DNA of 64,000 nt, taken from the NCBI RefSeq assembly GCF_003573695.1, contig NC_039360.1:59253830-59317829 (forward strand), in the 5' to 3' direction. Of the stretch, positions 12,973-25,125 are shown one piece after another. The notes beneath the pieces were generated by a model. It was not told where the DNA came from. It worked only from the letters and a program-made list of their open reading frames with translations, and did no database searches. A program made the position numbers and the translations under genes. The stretch is from Papaver somniferum (lineage: Eukaryota; Streptophyta; Magnoliopsida; Ranunculales; Papaveraceae). Every line of letters begins with the position of its first letter. The stretch's first letter is position 1.

Positions 12973-14780
12973 TGATGAGTGCCAAATATGGTATATATTT
13001 GCACATTTTTATTGGCATTTAACTCATCATTTGTGCACTAACGCTCCATTTTATCCCATATTCTGTGTTTTCGTTGTTTTCAAGAATAAATACTTTTCTC
13101 AATTAATTTTGCATTTTTAGGTACTAAATAAAGCCTGGTTAATTCACGGAGCGAAAAGAGCAAAGAAACGGCAAAGACTCCCGCAGAAAGGCAGCGAAGA
13201 ATGATGTTTGTAAGAGCCGGATCAACTAGAAGTGGGCTTGAAGAGGAAGAATTGTCCTTAAAGAAGATATGGGATTGGCATACCCAAGACCCAAAACCCT
13301 TACCGAAATCCATTTCCAATATCCATACCCATTTCCATGAGAGCCGTCAGATTGGATCCATCACATCATCCAACGTTCGCCTCATCACCGAGCATCAAAT
13401 CTTGAAGCTCTTGTCAAACATCATAGTACCTAACTCCAATCTAAGCCGTCAGAATTGTTGTATCACGCATCCAATGGTCGCTGCAAGCTTGTTCCATCTT
13501 AGCCGTTCGATTCAATCCAGATGTGATCATCCAACGTATCATCTTTGTTGGACATCGAATTTGCTACACCCGCTCAACACCCTAGCACCAAATATCTTCT
13601 CCCAAAACCATTGACTTCTCCTCTTATTCCCAAATTTCTCCTTCTTCCCCGACCAACAGACCTGCAACACCATTCTTTCCCTTCTTCTCGAGCTTCATCA
13701 TCACTACCTTCACCCGACACCACAGCAGACTAACCCTAAACCCTAGACTCTCTCTAGCTTTGTTTTAGCTTCTCGCAAAGACGCTACAACCAAGAAAGAG
13801 AGAACTAGGGTTTGTAGCAGAGGCGATGTAAGAGACAATTGGAGCAGGAGGAGTAGCAGAGAAGGGAGACAAGACATGGGTCGAGGGGGAGACAACAAAA
13901 GCAGAGACGGGTGAGCTTTAATTTTAATTTTCAATGTAAACCCTAATTTGGGAATTTTGGGGGAAACTGTTAAGAACCCTAATTTTGGGTATATATAGAA
14001 GATGGTATTTTGTGTGTGTGGGAATGTCCGGGCTAGCCGGAGCACCAAGCTCTTAGTGTTCTGTAATTTTACTATTTCATCTGTTTCATCCAGTAGTATA
14101 ATTTGATCATGTTTTAGTTCACTAAGTTAAGGTTGAGATGAAACCATAGCTTTGTACTATGTTATTTATGTTGTTTGTTTGATTCTTGAATGCTTAAATT
14201 GTTCTAGAAAAATTTCAATCTTGGTTTGTCACATTTTGCTCTCACAGTGCATGCCATGCATGCATTGTAGTTAGGATAAAACTATGTGATTATACCACAA
14301 CTCATGCCTTAGAGACTGTTATGAATCCTCTGATTAGTTGTGCTTTAGTTAGACAGTTAGTGCTTATGATTGATATCTTAGTTGTGACTGATTCATCCAC
14401 TGGTGAAACACCTTAGGTAAAAGGGAAGACTAGAATCTTCACCCTTACTTGCTATAAGGACAAGAATGATGTTATCAGTTGAGTTCATAGTGTAGGTCAA
14501 TGGTGGATTCGACTGCCCTAGCATCATATTTATATGCTTGTTAGATTACTTTTGTTTTCGTTTTTTTTTTATCTCTGTTACTACCATCATATCCGTCGTA
14601 TCGACAAAACAAAACCCCCTTTTGTGCTACTCTTGTTTCGAATTAGTTGTAGTTAAAACCATAGTTTCAAATCTACATCCACCTTGTCCCTGTGGATCGA
14701 CCTGTGCTTGCCCTGTGTTACATTGTGACACTGTGCACTTGCAGTTAGACATGGTCGTAGGCTTATTTCAAGTCCTACCA
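12973..14780 (+). repeat. 5' LTR of element B
   Basis: 1808 bp, TGATGAGTGCC...TCCTACCA. Closely matches 19017-20818 throughout. Contains C/T-rich and CTTCTC-rich gene-like tracts at 13600-13750. Open frames in it are repeated at the same offsets in the other LTR and are not considered genes. Confidence 0.88.
13990..13997 (+). promoter_or_regulatory. TATA box in B 5' LTR
   Basis: TATATATA followed by GAAGATGG. The other LTR has TATAAATA in the same place near 20033. Likely marks the U3/R boundary some 30 bases downstream. Confidence 0.5.
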
Positions 14781-14786
14781 AGTTTT

Positions 14787-14804
14787 TGGCGTCGCTGCCG
14801 GGGA
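14787..14804 (+). other. Primer binding site of B (tRNA-Asp type)
   Basis: TGGCGTCGCTGCCGGGGA, six bases after the LTR. It matches the usual plant tRNA-Asp site TGGCGCCGTTGCCGGGGA at all but two positions. Confidence 0.8.
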
Positions 14805-15899
14805 CTTAGCTGTTGTGTGGTTGAAGCTTTGTGTATCTTGCTTTGCTGTTTTCTGTTTTCCTTGTTGTTCATCTTAGTTTTTCTTTACTTACATCTTAGT
14901 TAACTTACTGTGCATTTACTGTAAGCATATTTGTTGTTTTTCCTGTAACTGCATTTTAGTTTCTCATCTGTAGCTGCACCTGCATCTCACATTCTTAGCT
15001 GCATAGTCTTGTAGTTTTGCATCACTTGTTGATAAAAATCCTTGAGTCTTCCTACAAGGAGAAGTTGGTGCTCTGACAATCCTTGTTTTTCACTTACAGG
15101 TACCACTGGTGCTCTGTTGTGAGCTGATTGAAGACTTTGAAGCTGCTGGGCTGGGCTTGTCACCAAGCTGTTGTTGCTGGTGAAGCTAGGACTGTTGGTG
15201 CTGCCCCTCTGCTGCTGGGTTTCTACTTCTCTTCTGTTAGGCTGTGCAATGTGAAACAAGAGAACAAAGCCCAACTGGGCTGCTGTTTGTGGAGTGGAAG
15301 ACTGAACAAAGCCCAACTGGGCTGTGCAACAAACAAAAAGGGGTAAAAATCCCAACTGGGTTTCCCTCCAAACAAGTAAGCCTAACCCATTAGCAAAGCC
15401 CAACTGGGCCTTCTTTACTGTCTGTTGGGCTTGTATTTTTGAAATTTTGGGCTTCTAATTAAGTGTCTCTGGGCTTGGCTCAAGCTTCAAAAGTTAAAAA
15501 AATTTCAAACCAACTTCCAACCCAACAATTGGGTCTGTTCAAAACTTCCTTTTGGGATGCACAATTCTCCCACCAATGTGGGCTTGCTCCTAACAACAAA
15601 ACCAAAATTTTCTCCCAACTCTAAACCAAATTCTTGCTCCACCAATGTGGGCTTGCTCCCAATTTTAAAACCAAAGTTTTTCTCCCAATATTAAAAACCA
15701 AATTTTTCGTTTTATCTCCCAATTAAAACCAAAAGTTTTCTCTCATTCAAAAACCAAAATTTTTCTCCCTCTTTTTAACCAAAAATCCCAAATAGGCTTT
15801 ACCTTTAAAGCCTAAAAAACCAAAATTTTGAAACCCATAACTGAAAAGTGTGGGCCTTATTTCTCTTTTTGAATTGTGTGATTGTTTGATAAACATAAC
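14805..15899. other. Leader of element B
   Basis: No coding frame. Contains about eight copies of CCCAACTGGG (15264-15410), the palindromic-like word CCCAACTGGGC, and then repeated CAAAATTTTTCTCCC units (15600-15770). Confidence 0.6.
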
Positions 15900-17546
15900 A
15901 TGTCTGGATTTTGGTCTGCCACTGGGAATAAATCTATTAGAGAAGCTTACGGGCAAGATTCACCTTATGAGCCTCCCACATACCATGATGTCAATAGTTA
16001 TAGGGATTATTATTATGGACCTTCTGTAGGTCATGAACCTCAATATGCAAACCCTAATGACTATTCACACATGTATCATCCACCATTGAGTGAAAATGAA
16101 CATCTAGACAATATTCAACTCACACATTCATCACTTGTGAATCAGTTAGAGGCTCGGATCACTGCTTTAGAAATGCAAACGCATGAGAAATCTGTAGCAT
16201 CTAGTTCACATAGACGACCTGAAATCTATGCATGTACCTTATGTGGTGGTTTAGACCACCCTGATAAATATTTCTATATTTTGCATGATTATAGGAAATT
16301 TAGAGAATCCCATGAAAATACAAATTATGAAATGCCCACAAATTGTGAGGCTGGTAGTCATTGGGACCATAATCAATCCTTTGAGGGTTGCGATCAATCT
16401 TTTATAAACCCTAATGACCATGCACACATGTACCATTCACCACAATTTGAACATGAAGAATTTTGTACTCCCATGAATTTAGACTCCACCACAGAAGCTT
16501 TCAGACTCAGTGAGCAAAACTTTGCTAGATCTACATCACGAATTCAGGCATATTTACATCAGATTTTGCTTCACCTACAAAAGGAGGAAATTCATGAGGA
16601 AATGTATGTTGTCCCTAATGAAGTGTCTAGTCCCATTCATGTAAATGATGTTGAATATGAACCTAATTTAGAGGAACATGAATCGACTAATGACACCACC
16701 ACTGTTAATGAGGACCAATATGCATGTTACCATGATGCTGATTATGAAGATTATGATGATAATGATGTTATGTTAGAAGAACATGAAAATATTGTGGAAC
16801 CTTTTGGTTCAATAATATATGGCTTCTCGCCCTCGACCTTCATGAATGTTGTTTCTTCTAATACTCATAGCAAATCATATGATTTTGATATTGATATGGT
16901 ACTCGTACAATTGTTCTTCGAAGATGAGCATGACATAGGAATAGTTGAATCTTCTGTAGACACTAATGTTAATATGCACGAAAACAAATTTGATGTGTCT
17001 GATTCCTTGCCTAAGTCACAAAATGTTATTTCTTCCGATGTTGATTTGAGTACTACGGACAATCATGATACCGATTTAGGTCTTGATGTTTTGTTCGATG
17101 AATGTGAGCATGATTTACCAATTTCTGATTTAGGGGAAGTATGTGTTGGTACTATTGATCTTATCCATGAAAATAACTTAGAAGTACCAACTTTCTTACC
17201 TAAAGCGCATATTGAGATTATTCCACCCAACCTAGATTTGGTTTGTAACAAAACTTTTAAACCAACTTTTATGAAAATTCCCAACCTAGGATTGGAATTG
17301 TGTGCCTCCCAAGTACTTTTGGACTATTTTGCATCAAAATACAATACTTTTAAGGAGCCACAATTGGAATACATTTCTTTGCCCATCCCGCAAAAAGTCC
17401 ATTTTGAGTTAGACCTGGTGAATCCCGAACCCCTAAAATTGCTAGATTTTGTGCTTAAAAATAAATCTTTTGAAAAATATAGTTTGGGGGTGATTCATCT
17501 GGTTTTTCACTCTCACTCGCATTTCAATCCAACTATAGTTGTTTGA
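15900..17546 (+). CDS. Element B ORF, gag-like protein of unknown family
   Basis: A 548-aa frame starting at the ATG of MSGFWS; an earlier TTG at 15882 is in frame but less likely. The N-terminus is Tyr/Pro/His-rich (two copies of a NPNDxxHMYHxP word). At about residues 112-125 lies CTLCGGLDHPDKYF, a C-x2-C-x4-H-x4 knuckle in which the final Cys is Phe. A glutamine/leucine helical stretch lies at about 210-240. A long Asp/Glu-rich region follows, then IPNLGLELCAS near residue 465, shared with C and D. The frame ends early: the closing motif FWVDPQLFRLYVY is readable in another frame after the stop. Probably a nucleocapsid-like structural protein; no pol domain. Confidence 0.65.
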   Translation: MSGFWSATGNKSIREAYGQDSPYEPPTYHDVNSYRDYYYGPSVGHEPQYANPNDYSHMYHPPLSENEHLDNIQLTHSSLVNQLEARITALEMQTHEKSVASSSHRRPEIYACTLCGGLDHPDKYFYILHDYRKFRESHENTNYEMPTNCEAGSHWDHNQSFEGCDQSFINPNDHAHMYHSPQFEHEEFCTPMNLDSTTEAFRLSEQNFARSTSRIQAYLHQILLHLQKEEIHEEMYVVPNEVSSPIHVNDVEYEPNLEEHESTNDTTTVNEDQYACYHDADYEDYDDNDVMLEEHENIVEPFGSIIYGFSPSTFMNVVSSNTHSKSYDFDIDMVLVQLFFEDEHDIGIVESSVDTNVNMHENKFDVSDSLPKSQNVISSDVDLSTTDNHDTDLGLDVLFDECEHDLPISDLGEVCVGTIDLIHENNLEVPTFLPKAHIEIIPPNLDLVCNKTFKPTFMKIPNLGLELCASQVLLDYFASKYNTFKEPQLEYISLPIPQKVHFELDLVNPEPLKLLDFVLKNKSFEKYSLGVIHLVFHSHSHFNPTIVV

Positions 17547-17650
17547 AACTGTCTATGTTTCAACACTTTGTCTTTTGGGTTGATCCTCAACTCTTTAGAC
17601 TGTATGTATATAGTGAATTGTTTGTATATAATCTGGTAGGTAATGTTTAG
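17547..17650 (+). pseudogene. Out-of-frame C-terminal tail of the B ORF
   Basis: In a shifted frame this stretch reads FWVDPQLFRLYVYSEL, matching the end of the D ORF (DPQLFRLLLYD) and C (YQIFRLLVYG). A small indel near 17510-17560 has cut the tail off. Confidence 0.6.
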
Positions 17651-17836
17651 TGGAATCATATGTTTCTTGTATATATTGTGCTAACCCAATGTGAATTCAG
17701 TTGAGTTACTGTTGGGTTTTTCCTTGAATAATGGAGTTCAAAACTTGCTTTCGCCAATATCCGATAATCTCTTTCCTTTTTCTACACTTAGCATCGTTCT
17801 CATGGTATGTGTTATAATCATGTTTATCTTTTGAAA

Positions 17837-17870
17837 CATTGAGGACAATGTTTAGTTTAGGTTTGGGGGT
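17837..17870 (+). other. Internal GGACAA...TTTGGGGGT motif of B
   Basis: ACATTGAGGACAATGTTTAG followed by AGGTTTGGGGGT. About 1.15 kb before the true polypurine tract at 19003, which has the same word order (TTGAGGACAAGTAAAA then AGGTTTGGGGGT). Confidence 0.7.
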
Positions 17871-19002
17871 GAAAAGTAGATACTATGATATCATGCTATA
17901 ATTGAAAACATAACTCTTTCCTTTTGAAAAAAAAAAAAATTAAAAAATCAAAATTAAAAAATTAAAAAATTTGAAAAAAAAAACATAAAAATGGAGCTCA
18001 TTTACCTTGAAATGTTGACTCTTGTGCATGTATGTAAACATAAGGATTCTTAGTCTAGATATTTAGGCACCCTAATTCTAGCACAATTCACATAGTGATA
18101 AGAAACTTGCACGCGCACGATCTACCAATACATGTATAGCCTCATCCTTGAGGTGTTCTATTGGAAGTCACGATTTCCAATCACTTTAGAATACTGAACG
18201 AAACTTGACTAGCTTGTTCTTTGGTTGGTTGGGTGGAGGTTACATTAAGAAAGACAACCATCGAATTTAACTTGGTGCATCAAAAAGGGCTACCTCTTGC
18301 AAAGTGTCATGTAATTTTTTGTTTCTTTTTGCTTATGTATCAAAAGAGTTACCATGTTGCAAATAATTTTTTTCAAAATAAATAAATAAAAAATCAAGTA
18401 TTTATCAATTCCATCCTCTCTTGTTCCAAAAATAAAAGAGAGTAGTCAATGTAAATAAGAGTCATGTAAAGAGTCATCTTTTGTGTTTTTGTGTTATAGC
18501 AAGGAAGGGTGTATGCCATTGATGTACAACGCGAGTAATTGTGAATTACCTCCAACTCATTCACAATTCTCGTAAAGTCCGGACAGCTAGCTAGATTTCG
18601 ACCTCGGTTCTTAGCCTGAGAAACTATCTCTTGGTGATTAGTAGTCATAACATCCGATATTTCTTTACACATGTGTAGATACACTTTACACTCTTATCAC
18701 ATGTCTTTATTTGTTATCAGTGCTAGGATTGTGCCTTTGATAGCTAGATTGAGATCTCCATTTTGCTGTGAGCTTCTACTGTCTTGCACATGTCACATTT
18801 CATGGAATCTGAGCTTATATTTTGTCCTAGAACTTTGAAGGTACGTTCTAAGCAAACCTTCACGAGACTTCAACTCTTCCACTAGGGACACTTAGTGGTT
18901 TAAAAGTCTTATTGCATTCGCTAAATGCAATCGAGAGACCAGCGACAATGGTATAGGTAGGATTTCTTTAGTTTTGTTTTACTTGAGGACAAGTAAAATT
19001 CA
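17871..19002. other. 3' untranslated region of element B
   Basis: No gene. A-rich run at 17926-17990. The remaining frames, including a minus-strand one at 18394-18684, have no recognisable features. Confidence 0.5.
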
Positions 19003-19016
19003 GGTTTGGGGGTATT
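19003..19016 (+). other. Polypurine tract of B
   Basis: AGGTTTGGGGG plus TATT immediately before the 3' LTR; the normal plus-strand primer position. Confidence 0.75.
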
Positions 19017-20818
19017 TGCTGAGTGCCAAATATTGTATATATTTGCACCTTTTTATTGGCATTTAACTCATCATTTGTGCACTAACGCTCCATTTTATCC
19101 CATATTCCGTGTTTTCGTTGTTTTCAAGAATAAATACTTTTCTCAATTAATTTTGCATTTTTAGGTACTAAATAAAGCCTGGTTAACTCATGGAGCGAAA
19201 AGAGCAAAGAAACGGCAAAGACTCCCGCAGAAAAGCAGCGAAGAATGATGTTTGCAAGAGCCGGATCAACTAGAAGTGGGCTTGAAGAGGAAGAATTGTC
19301 CTTAAAGAAGATATGGGCTTGGCATACCCAAGGCCCAAAACCCTTACCCAAATCCATTTCCAATATCCATACCCATTTCCATGAGAGCCGTCAGATTGGA
19401 TCCATCACATCATCCAACGTTCGCCTCATCACCGAGCATCAAATCTTGAAGCTCCTGTCAAACATCATAGTACCTAACTCCAATCTAAGCCGTCAGAATT
19501 GTTGTATCACGCATCCAATGGTCGCTTCAAGCTTGTTCCTCTTAGCCGTTTGATTCAATCCATATGTGATCATCCAACGTATCATCTTCGTTGGACATCG
19601 AATTTGCTACACCCGCTCAACACCCTAGCACCAAATATCTTCTCCCAAAACCATCGGCTTCTCCTCTTCTTCCCAAATTTCTCCTTCTTCCCCGACCAAC
19701 AGACCTGCAACACCATTCTTCCCCTTCTTCTCGAGCTTCACCATCACTACCTTCACCCGACACCACAACAGACTAACCCTAAACCCTAGACTCTCTCTAG
19801 CTTAGTTTTAGCTTCTCGCAAAGACACTACAACCAAGAAAGAGAGAACTAGGATTTGTAGCAGAGGCGATGTACGAGACAATTGGAGCAGAAGGAGTAGC
19901 AGAGAAGGAAGACAAGACATGGGTCGAGGGGGAGACAAAAAAAGTAGAGACAGGTGAGCTTTAATTTTAATTTTCAATGTAAACCCTAATTTGGGAATTT
20001 TCGGGGAAACTGTTAAGAACCCTAATTTTGGGTATAAATAGAAGATGGTATTGTGTGTGTGTGGGCATGCCCGGGATAGCCGGAGCACCAAGCTCTTAGT
20101 GTTCTGTAATTTTACTATTTCATCTGTTTCATCCAGTAGTATAATTTGATCATGTTTTAGTTCACTAAGCTAAGGTTGAGATGAAACCATAGCTTTGTAC
20201 TATGTTATTTGTGTTGTTTGTGTGATTCTTGAATGCTTAAATTGTTCTAGAAAAATTTCAATCTTGGTTTGTCACATTGTGCTCTCACAGTGCATGCCAT
20301 GTATGCATTGTAGTTAGGATAAAACTATGTGATTATACCACAACTCATGCCTTAGAGACTGTTATGAATCCTCTGACTAGTTGTGCTTTAGTTAGACAGT
20401 TAGTTCTTAGGATTGATATCTTAGTTGTGATTGATTCATCCACTAGTGAAACACCTTAGGTAAAAGGGAATACTAGAATCTTCACCCTTACCTTCTATAA
20501 GGACAAGAATGATGCTATCAGCTGATTTCATAGTGTGGGTCAATGGTGTATTCGACTTCCCTAGCATCATATTTATATGCTTGTTATACTTTTGTTTTCG
20601 TTATTGGTATCTCTGTTACTACCATCATCTCCGTCGTATCGACAAAAAAAAACCCCCTTTTGTGCTACTCTTGTTTCGAATCAGTTATAGTTAAAACCAT
20701 AGTTTCAAATCTACACCCACCTTGTCCCTGTAGATCGACCTGTGCTTGCCCTGTGTTACATTGTGACACTGTGCACTTGCAGTTAGACATAGTCGTAGGC
20801 TTATTTCAAGTCATACCA
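19017..20818 (+). repeat. 3' LTR of element B
   Basis: 1802 bp, TGCTGAGTGCC...TCATACCA. Partner of 12973-14780. Two small frames (19124-19363 minus, 19245-19553 plus) are copies of those in the 5' LTR. Confidence 0.88.
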
Positions 20819-20823
20819 CGAAC

Positions 20824-21300
20824 CTAGTCCGCGAACTTCAAATTCCAGCATATATTTTCGGAATTAAGTCTGTGAACCCCATCCGCAAACCCAGTTCGTG
20901 GACTGCACTATCTTCGGTATTCAATCAAAACTATTTTGGCCACAACTTCTTCATCCGAACTCGGAATGACCTCATTCTTTTTATCTTTCAATTCTCTTCA
21001 AGATGGTGGTGAGAAATCCTTAATTTGGATGAGTTAAGATCGGTCTTTGTCCCTTCTCTTGATTATGTGTGTTTTGCTCCTTTTCGTCGTTTTTCTTCCA
21101 TTTTTCTTGGACTTGGGCACTTGGATACTTGAAATACTTCTCTTCTTATGTATTTTCAGCACTTTTTAGCTCCTTTTTGGATGATTCACCTAATAGATAC
21201 AAATAAGAGAAAACAATGGTAATAATACGAATACATGCAAGAATAATAGCTAAAACAAGTATGGAATGGACACTAAAATCATATGAATTATGCACTTATA
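20824..21300 (-). repeat. 3' LTR of element C, second part
   Basis: Continues the C LTR after B (CTAGTCCGCGAACTTC...TGCACTTATA) and matches 30317-30800. Contains the GTTCGTGGACT module near 20905. Confidence 0.85.
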
Positions 21301-21303
21301 AAA

Positions 21304-21342
21304 TTCCCCCACACTTAGCTTTTGCTAGTCCTCAAGCAAACT
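21304..21342 (-). other. Terminal polypurine tract region of C
   Basis: On the minus strand: TTGCTTGAGGACTAGCAAAA, then CTAAGTGTGGGGGAAT, adjoining the 3' LTR. Same word order as in B. Confidence 0.75.
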
Positions 21343-22580
21343 AAATAAAAATAATCCTAAATACAACAACTCTATGTCGTGAAGATACAGTTACTCTTAG
21401 CATGAATAACAGGCCTATAAACCCCTAGGTGTCCCTAGTGGACGAGTTATAGTCTCGTGAGGGCTTACAAGAGGTATACCCACAAAACCTACTCCAATTT
21501 CTCTCCTTGGAAGAACCACTAAGGATAGAAATAAAGAAAAAATCCAAATAATTAGCTTGCATATGTTCTTTAGCCACAAACATCCCACATACATTTCAAT
21601 CCGCACACATAAGCAATTACTTAGTATGTCATTCAACCTGATTGCAAAACTTTACTAAGATAGTCATTGTACTTGTTGCAACGTTTGTCACAACACACGC
21701 ATACTGAAATCACATGGATAGATAAGAAAATGGAAATAGAAAAGTGAAGTGTGCAAATGTTGACTTAAGTGAAAGATGTTACCCACAATACTTGTATGAA
21801 TGTCGTCAAAGGATATATATTTATAGCGCACTAGTTGAGAGAAGCACCCATTTAACTCGACCACATGATTAGATATTCTAAGTGCATGTTCCTTTTCAGC
21901 AAGTATATGATAGTTGCCTTGGATCCTGCACTCCATGCTTGCTTAGGCGACGGAGACAGGGACAACGTTTCACACATACTGCTATCCAAGTGTCAAGAAC
22001 CTCAGACAAGTATTTTTTTGACTTGCTATATAATGATGATATGATTTTTTTTTTTATCGACTATGATTAATCCGCAATTCCGGATCTATCATTTATTAAT
22101 GTCGATAAATGAAAAGGAGCCTTATTTATTTTTTTTATTTCTTTTTTCTTTTTTTTTTCGGCTCACTCTTTATGAGTGTAAGAAAATTGTCTTATGGGGC
22201 TATTATATAAACTCAACCAATGATTACCTTGCTACAACATCCACGGCAGTATCAGGATCCCACCAAATCACTTTAGAGAAACAGAAAACTGCAAAAATAA
22301 AAAGAAAGTGATTCAATATTGATTAATTGCGAGGATGAATCTTTCAAATTACTACCATAGCTTATTTTCACAATCAATTATGAACATATATATAATTAAG
22401 GATTGTAGAACGATAAAGTGGAACTCAATCTATAGCCGCAATAACTGTTTCAACCTAAAAAGGTTTAGAGTGTCATCCTAAATAGCTCATAATTAACTCC
22501 AAAAGATGAAGTCTCAAGAATTCAAGAAATCAAATAGTATTATTTTTTTATTTTGTATGCAAACTAAACATGCTTAGCTA
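21343..22580. other. 3' untranslated region of element C
   Basis: No gene seen. T-rich runs at 22047-22160. Short minus-strand frames show no family features. Confidence 0.5.
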
Positions 22581-22618
22581 CTCCCCCACACTTAAACTCA
22601 ACATTGTCCTCAATGTTT
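22581..22618 (-). other. Internal GGACAA...GTGGGGGAG motif of C
   Basis: Minus strand: ACATTGAGGACAATGTTGAG, then TTTAAGTGTGGGGGAG. Third member of the doubled motif seen in B and D. Confidence 0.7.
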
Positions 22619-23126
22619 AAAACCGAAAATTCTGATTTCTGACATAACAGCTCTGGAAAACCCGACAACTGTACAAATGGATAGGTAACTAGGAAAAACA
22701 TCCTAAACAAAAGTTGTTTGACTACGTCTTTTCTATAAGATGTCAAAATTTCACAGTGATTCGATAAACGGTCTGACTTTTATGGCCTCCGGACTGACTA
22801 ACATGCACTCCGAAAAATTTCTGGAAAAATACCGAAACTCAAATGTCCAGGCCTATCGCTCCACCTTAACAGACTCCGAATTAAGATTTTATTTTTGGAA
22901 AAGATATATGAGTCTGTCCTCTTTAAAATTTGGGCTCAACCACTCAAATCGGACTCCGTATGAAGTCTCAAGAGCTATTTTCGTAACAAGTGCGCAGTCA
23001 GAATTTTCTGACGAGAATTCGTCAAAACTTTCATTATAGATATAGGACTTTGTAAAATCTAAGATGGGAATGCAATATATTATATGAAAATCTAAGAAAA
23101 TTAAAAACAAAAGGGATAGAGATACA
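22619..23126. other. Element C interior left of A'
   Basis: No coding frame with recognisable features. Continues at 28282 on the other side of A'. Confidence 0.5.
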
Positions 23127-23131
23127 AAACC
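23127..23131 (+). repeat. Target site duplication AAACC of A', left
   Basis: Exact match to 28277-28281. Confidence 0.88.
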
Positions 23132-23769
23132 TGTAGTTGCAGGAAATCCTACAACACACCCCTTGTATTATCATGACTATGATTTCTAGATCTAAGCTTA
23201 TTTGATATGAAAATAAAGATAAAGATAATGAAAATAGAAAATAAGACACAAGATTTACGTGGTTCGATCAATGTGATCTACATCCACGGGGTTAGGGATC
23301 TCCTATGATTATTTATAATTGCATATGGATTACAATTGAGACTCCGGTAATGAGTATTTGGAGCTCTTGGTTGAAGAAGGAAGAAGAAGATAATAATAGT
23401 ACAAATTATGCTCTATCTCTCTACAAATGTGTCCTCCCTAAAGTGTCTCTCTCCTTTTTCTTTTTTATTATCCTCCTTTCTCTCTCTTTCCTTTCTCTTT
23501 ATATAGGTATTTACATAATGGATGACAGCTCATATATGGTGGGGTACAACTAACATTTCCCCTAATTTCGGATATGGCTTGCGGTATTTTCGCAAACTTG
23601 CAAATGTTAACTTCGCGAACATCCTAAATTTCGCACGATCATCATACTTTTCTCACGTTTAAGCTGATGTCAACTGTTACGTCATTTCTGAAATCATACT
23701 GCGATGTCTTCGTGATGTATTGCTAGTAATTTCGCAAGCATGTCGTTGTTGCGAGATTCTGATCCTACA
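23132..23769 (-). repeat. 3' LTR of element A'
   Basis: TGTAGTTGCAGGAAATCC...GATTCTGATCCTACA, 638 bp. Matches 27637-28276. Confidence 0.9.
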
Positions 23770-23787
23770 TCTTGCCTCTTTTTTCTT
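23770..23787 (-). other. Polypurine tract of A'
   Basis: On the minus strand AAGAAAAAAGAGGCAAGA abuts the 3' LTR. Confidence 0.75.
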
Positions 23788-23989
23788 GAATATTGCTTGA
23801 AGAGCGATCTTCAGGAAAAAATTCGTTGTTGTAATTGTTGGAGCGAGATACGTGTTGTTGGAGTAGTCTTTGATCTTTGTTGATGAAGGAACGAGCGAAA
23901 TAATACTGGACTTGAAAAGTACGTACTTGCCTCTATTCTTTTGTGAAGTTCCGGAATGTTGCGAAGTAAATAAGAAGTATCATCTTTTG

Positions 23990-24115
23990 AAGTATTCGAA
24001 GTATGAAGTATCCTTGAAGAAGTATAAGAAGCATGAAGTATCCTTGATGAAGTATAAGAAGCATGAAGTATCCTTGATGAAGTATAAGAAGTATTCAATC
24101 CTCGAAATATAAGAA
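23990..24115 (-). repeat. 30-bp tandem repeat in A'
   Basis: Three full and partial copies of GAAGTATAAGAAGCATGAAG plus TATCCTTGAT. On the minus strand they translate as SRILHASYTS repeats, but no start context supports a protein. Confidence 0.8.
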
Positions 24116-24399
24116 GTATCCGTCCTTGAATGAGAATAATAAGTATTGCCTCTATTCATGCGAAATCATTACTCCATTTTTGGTGATTCTTTCCGAGAAG
24201 ATAAAGAACATAAAATGTTTTCTTGGTAATCCATAGTTGCCTCTGTTCTTTATCTATGAGGGTAGAATCCTTGAGAAAATGTTGAATGCGCGAATTGTTT
24301 CTTCATTCTTATCTTTCCTCTGTCTCATGTTTTGTGCTCATGCGATAGTATAATCTCTTCAAGTTGCTTATAATTGTGCAAAATAATTGAGCGAGATAA

Positions 24400-24600
24400 T
24401 CACATCATTCGAAATAATCACATTCTGCGAAATTATGAAACATTCTACGAAATTTCGAATCATTCTGCGAAGTTCTGAATCATTCTACGAAGTTCTGAAT
24501 AATCTTGCGAAATTTTGAATAATCCTGTGAAATTCTGAGTAATCCTGAATAATTCTGCTAAATTCTGCGAAATTATTGTGAAATTCTGCAATATTATTCC
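24400..24600. repeat. Degenerate 20-23-bp tandem repeat in A'
   Basis: About eight copies of a word like AATCATTCTGCGAAGTTCTG. Confidence 0.7.
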
Positions 24601-25125
24601 GTACAGTTTTGTAAAGTACTTGTGCGAATATAATGCTTATGTAATGATTATGTTATGAAATGTGTATGCGATGTTTATGCTATGAAATGCTTATGTAATG
24701 CTTTTACGATGCGAGTATGATGCTTGTATGATGAGAATGCTTATCTATTGCAATGTATAGCTAATGTTTGTGTTACTTAGCTCATTTTGCATGCTAAAAT
24801 TGATGTAGCTTTAAATTGCCTCCATTCTCCATTTCTCTGGATTTTTCTTTAGTGTATGCATTCCTCTTCGTGTAGTTATTGTTCCTCACAAGTTCTTACT
24901 TGTGTTTCATCTTTCCTCTTTCCTGCACTATTAGTATCTCATAACAGTATGATCATAGTATCAAGTCTGCGGCATTTTCACTGCCTCAGTTTCATTTTCA
25001 TATACATATTCGCAAGCTTATTTGCTTACATATAATCATTTTCGCAAGCTTATTTGCTTACTCATCTTCTTATGTGGTCTTATTTTGCCTTCCTAGTTAA
25101 AGGTCTTATTTTGCCACCTCTTGTG

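Larger units (their letters stand above)
12973..20818 (+). mobile_element. Element B: Athila-like LTR retrotransposon with a single ORF, inserted in C's LTR
   Basis: LTRs 12973-14780 and 19017-20818, primer site 14787-14804, one long ORF, polypurine tract just before the 3' LTR. The flanks are CGAAT (12968-12972) and CGAAC (20819-20823). The unoccupied paralogous site in C's right LTR reads GTGCACGAACCCATTCC at 30311-30327, so the duplication is CGAAC with one later change. There is no pol. Confidence 0.88.

Noticed and set aside
13080..13319. Minus-strand 79-codon frame, repeated at 19124-19363
   Set aside because: It lies in both LTRs of element B at the same offset; duplication explains its conservation, and no family features are seen.
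15900..17546. A host nuclear gene
   Set aside because: It lies between LTRs, primer site and polypurine tract, and its end is shared with C and D ORFs.
23811..24098. Minus-strand frame with SRILHASYTS repeats
   Set aside because: Produced by the 30-bp tandem repeat; no start context, and both strands are open.
24400..24600. CRISPR-like array
   Set aside because: Repeats are contiguous, degenerate and lack spacers; the genome is eukaryotic.
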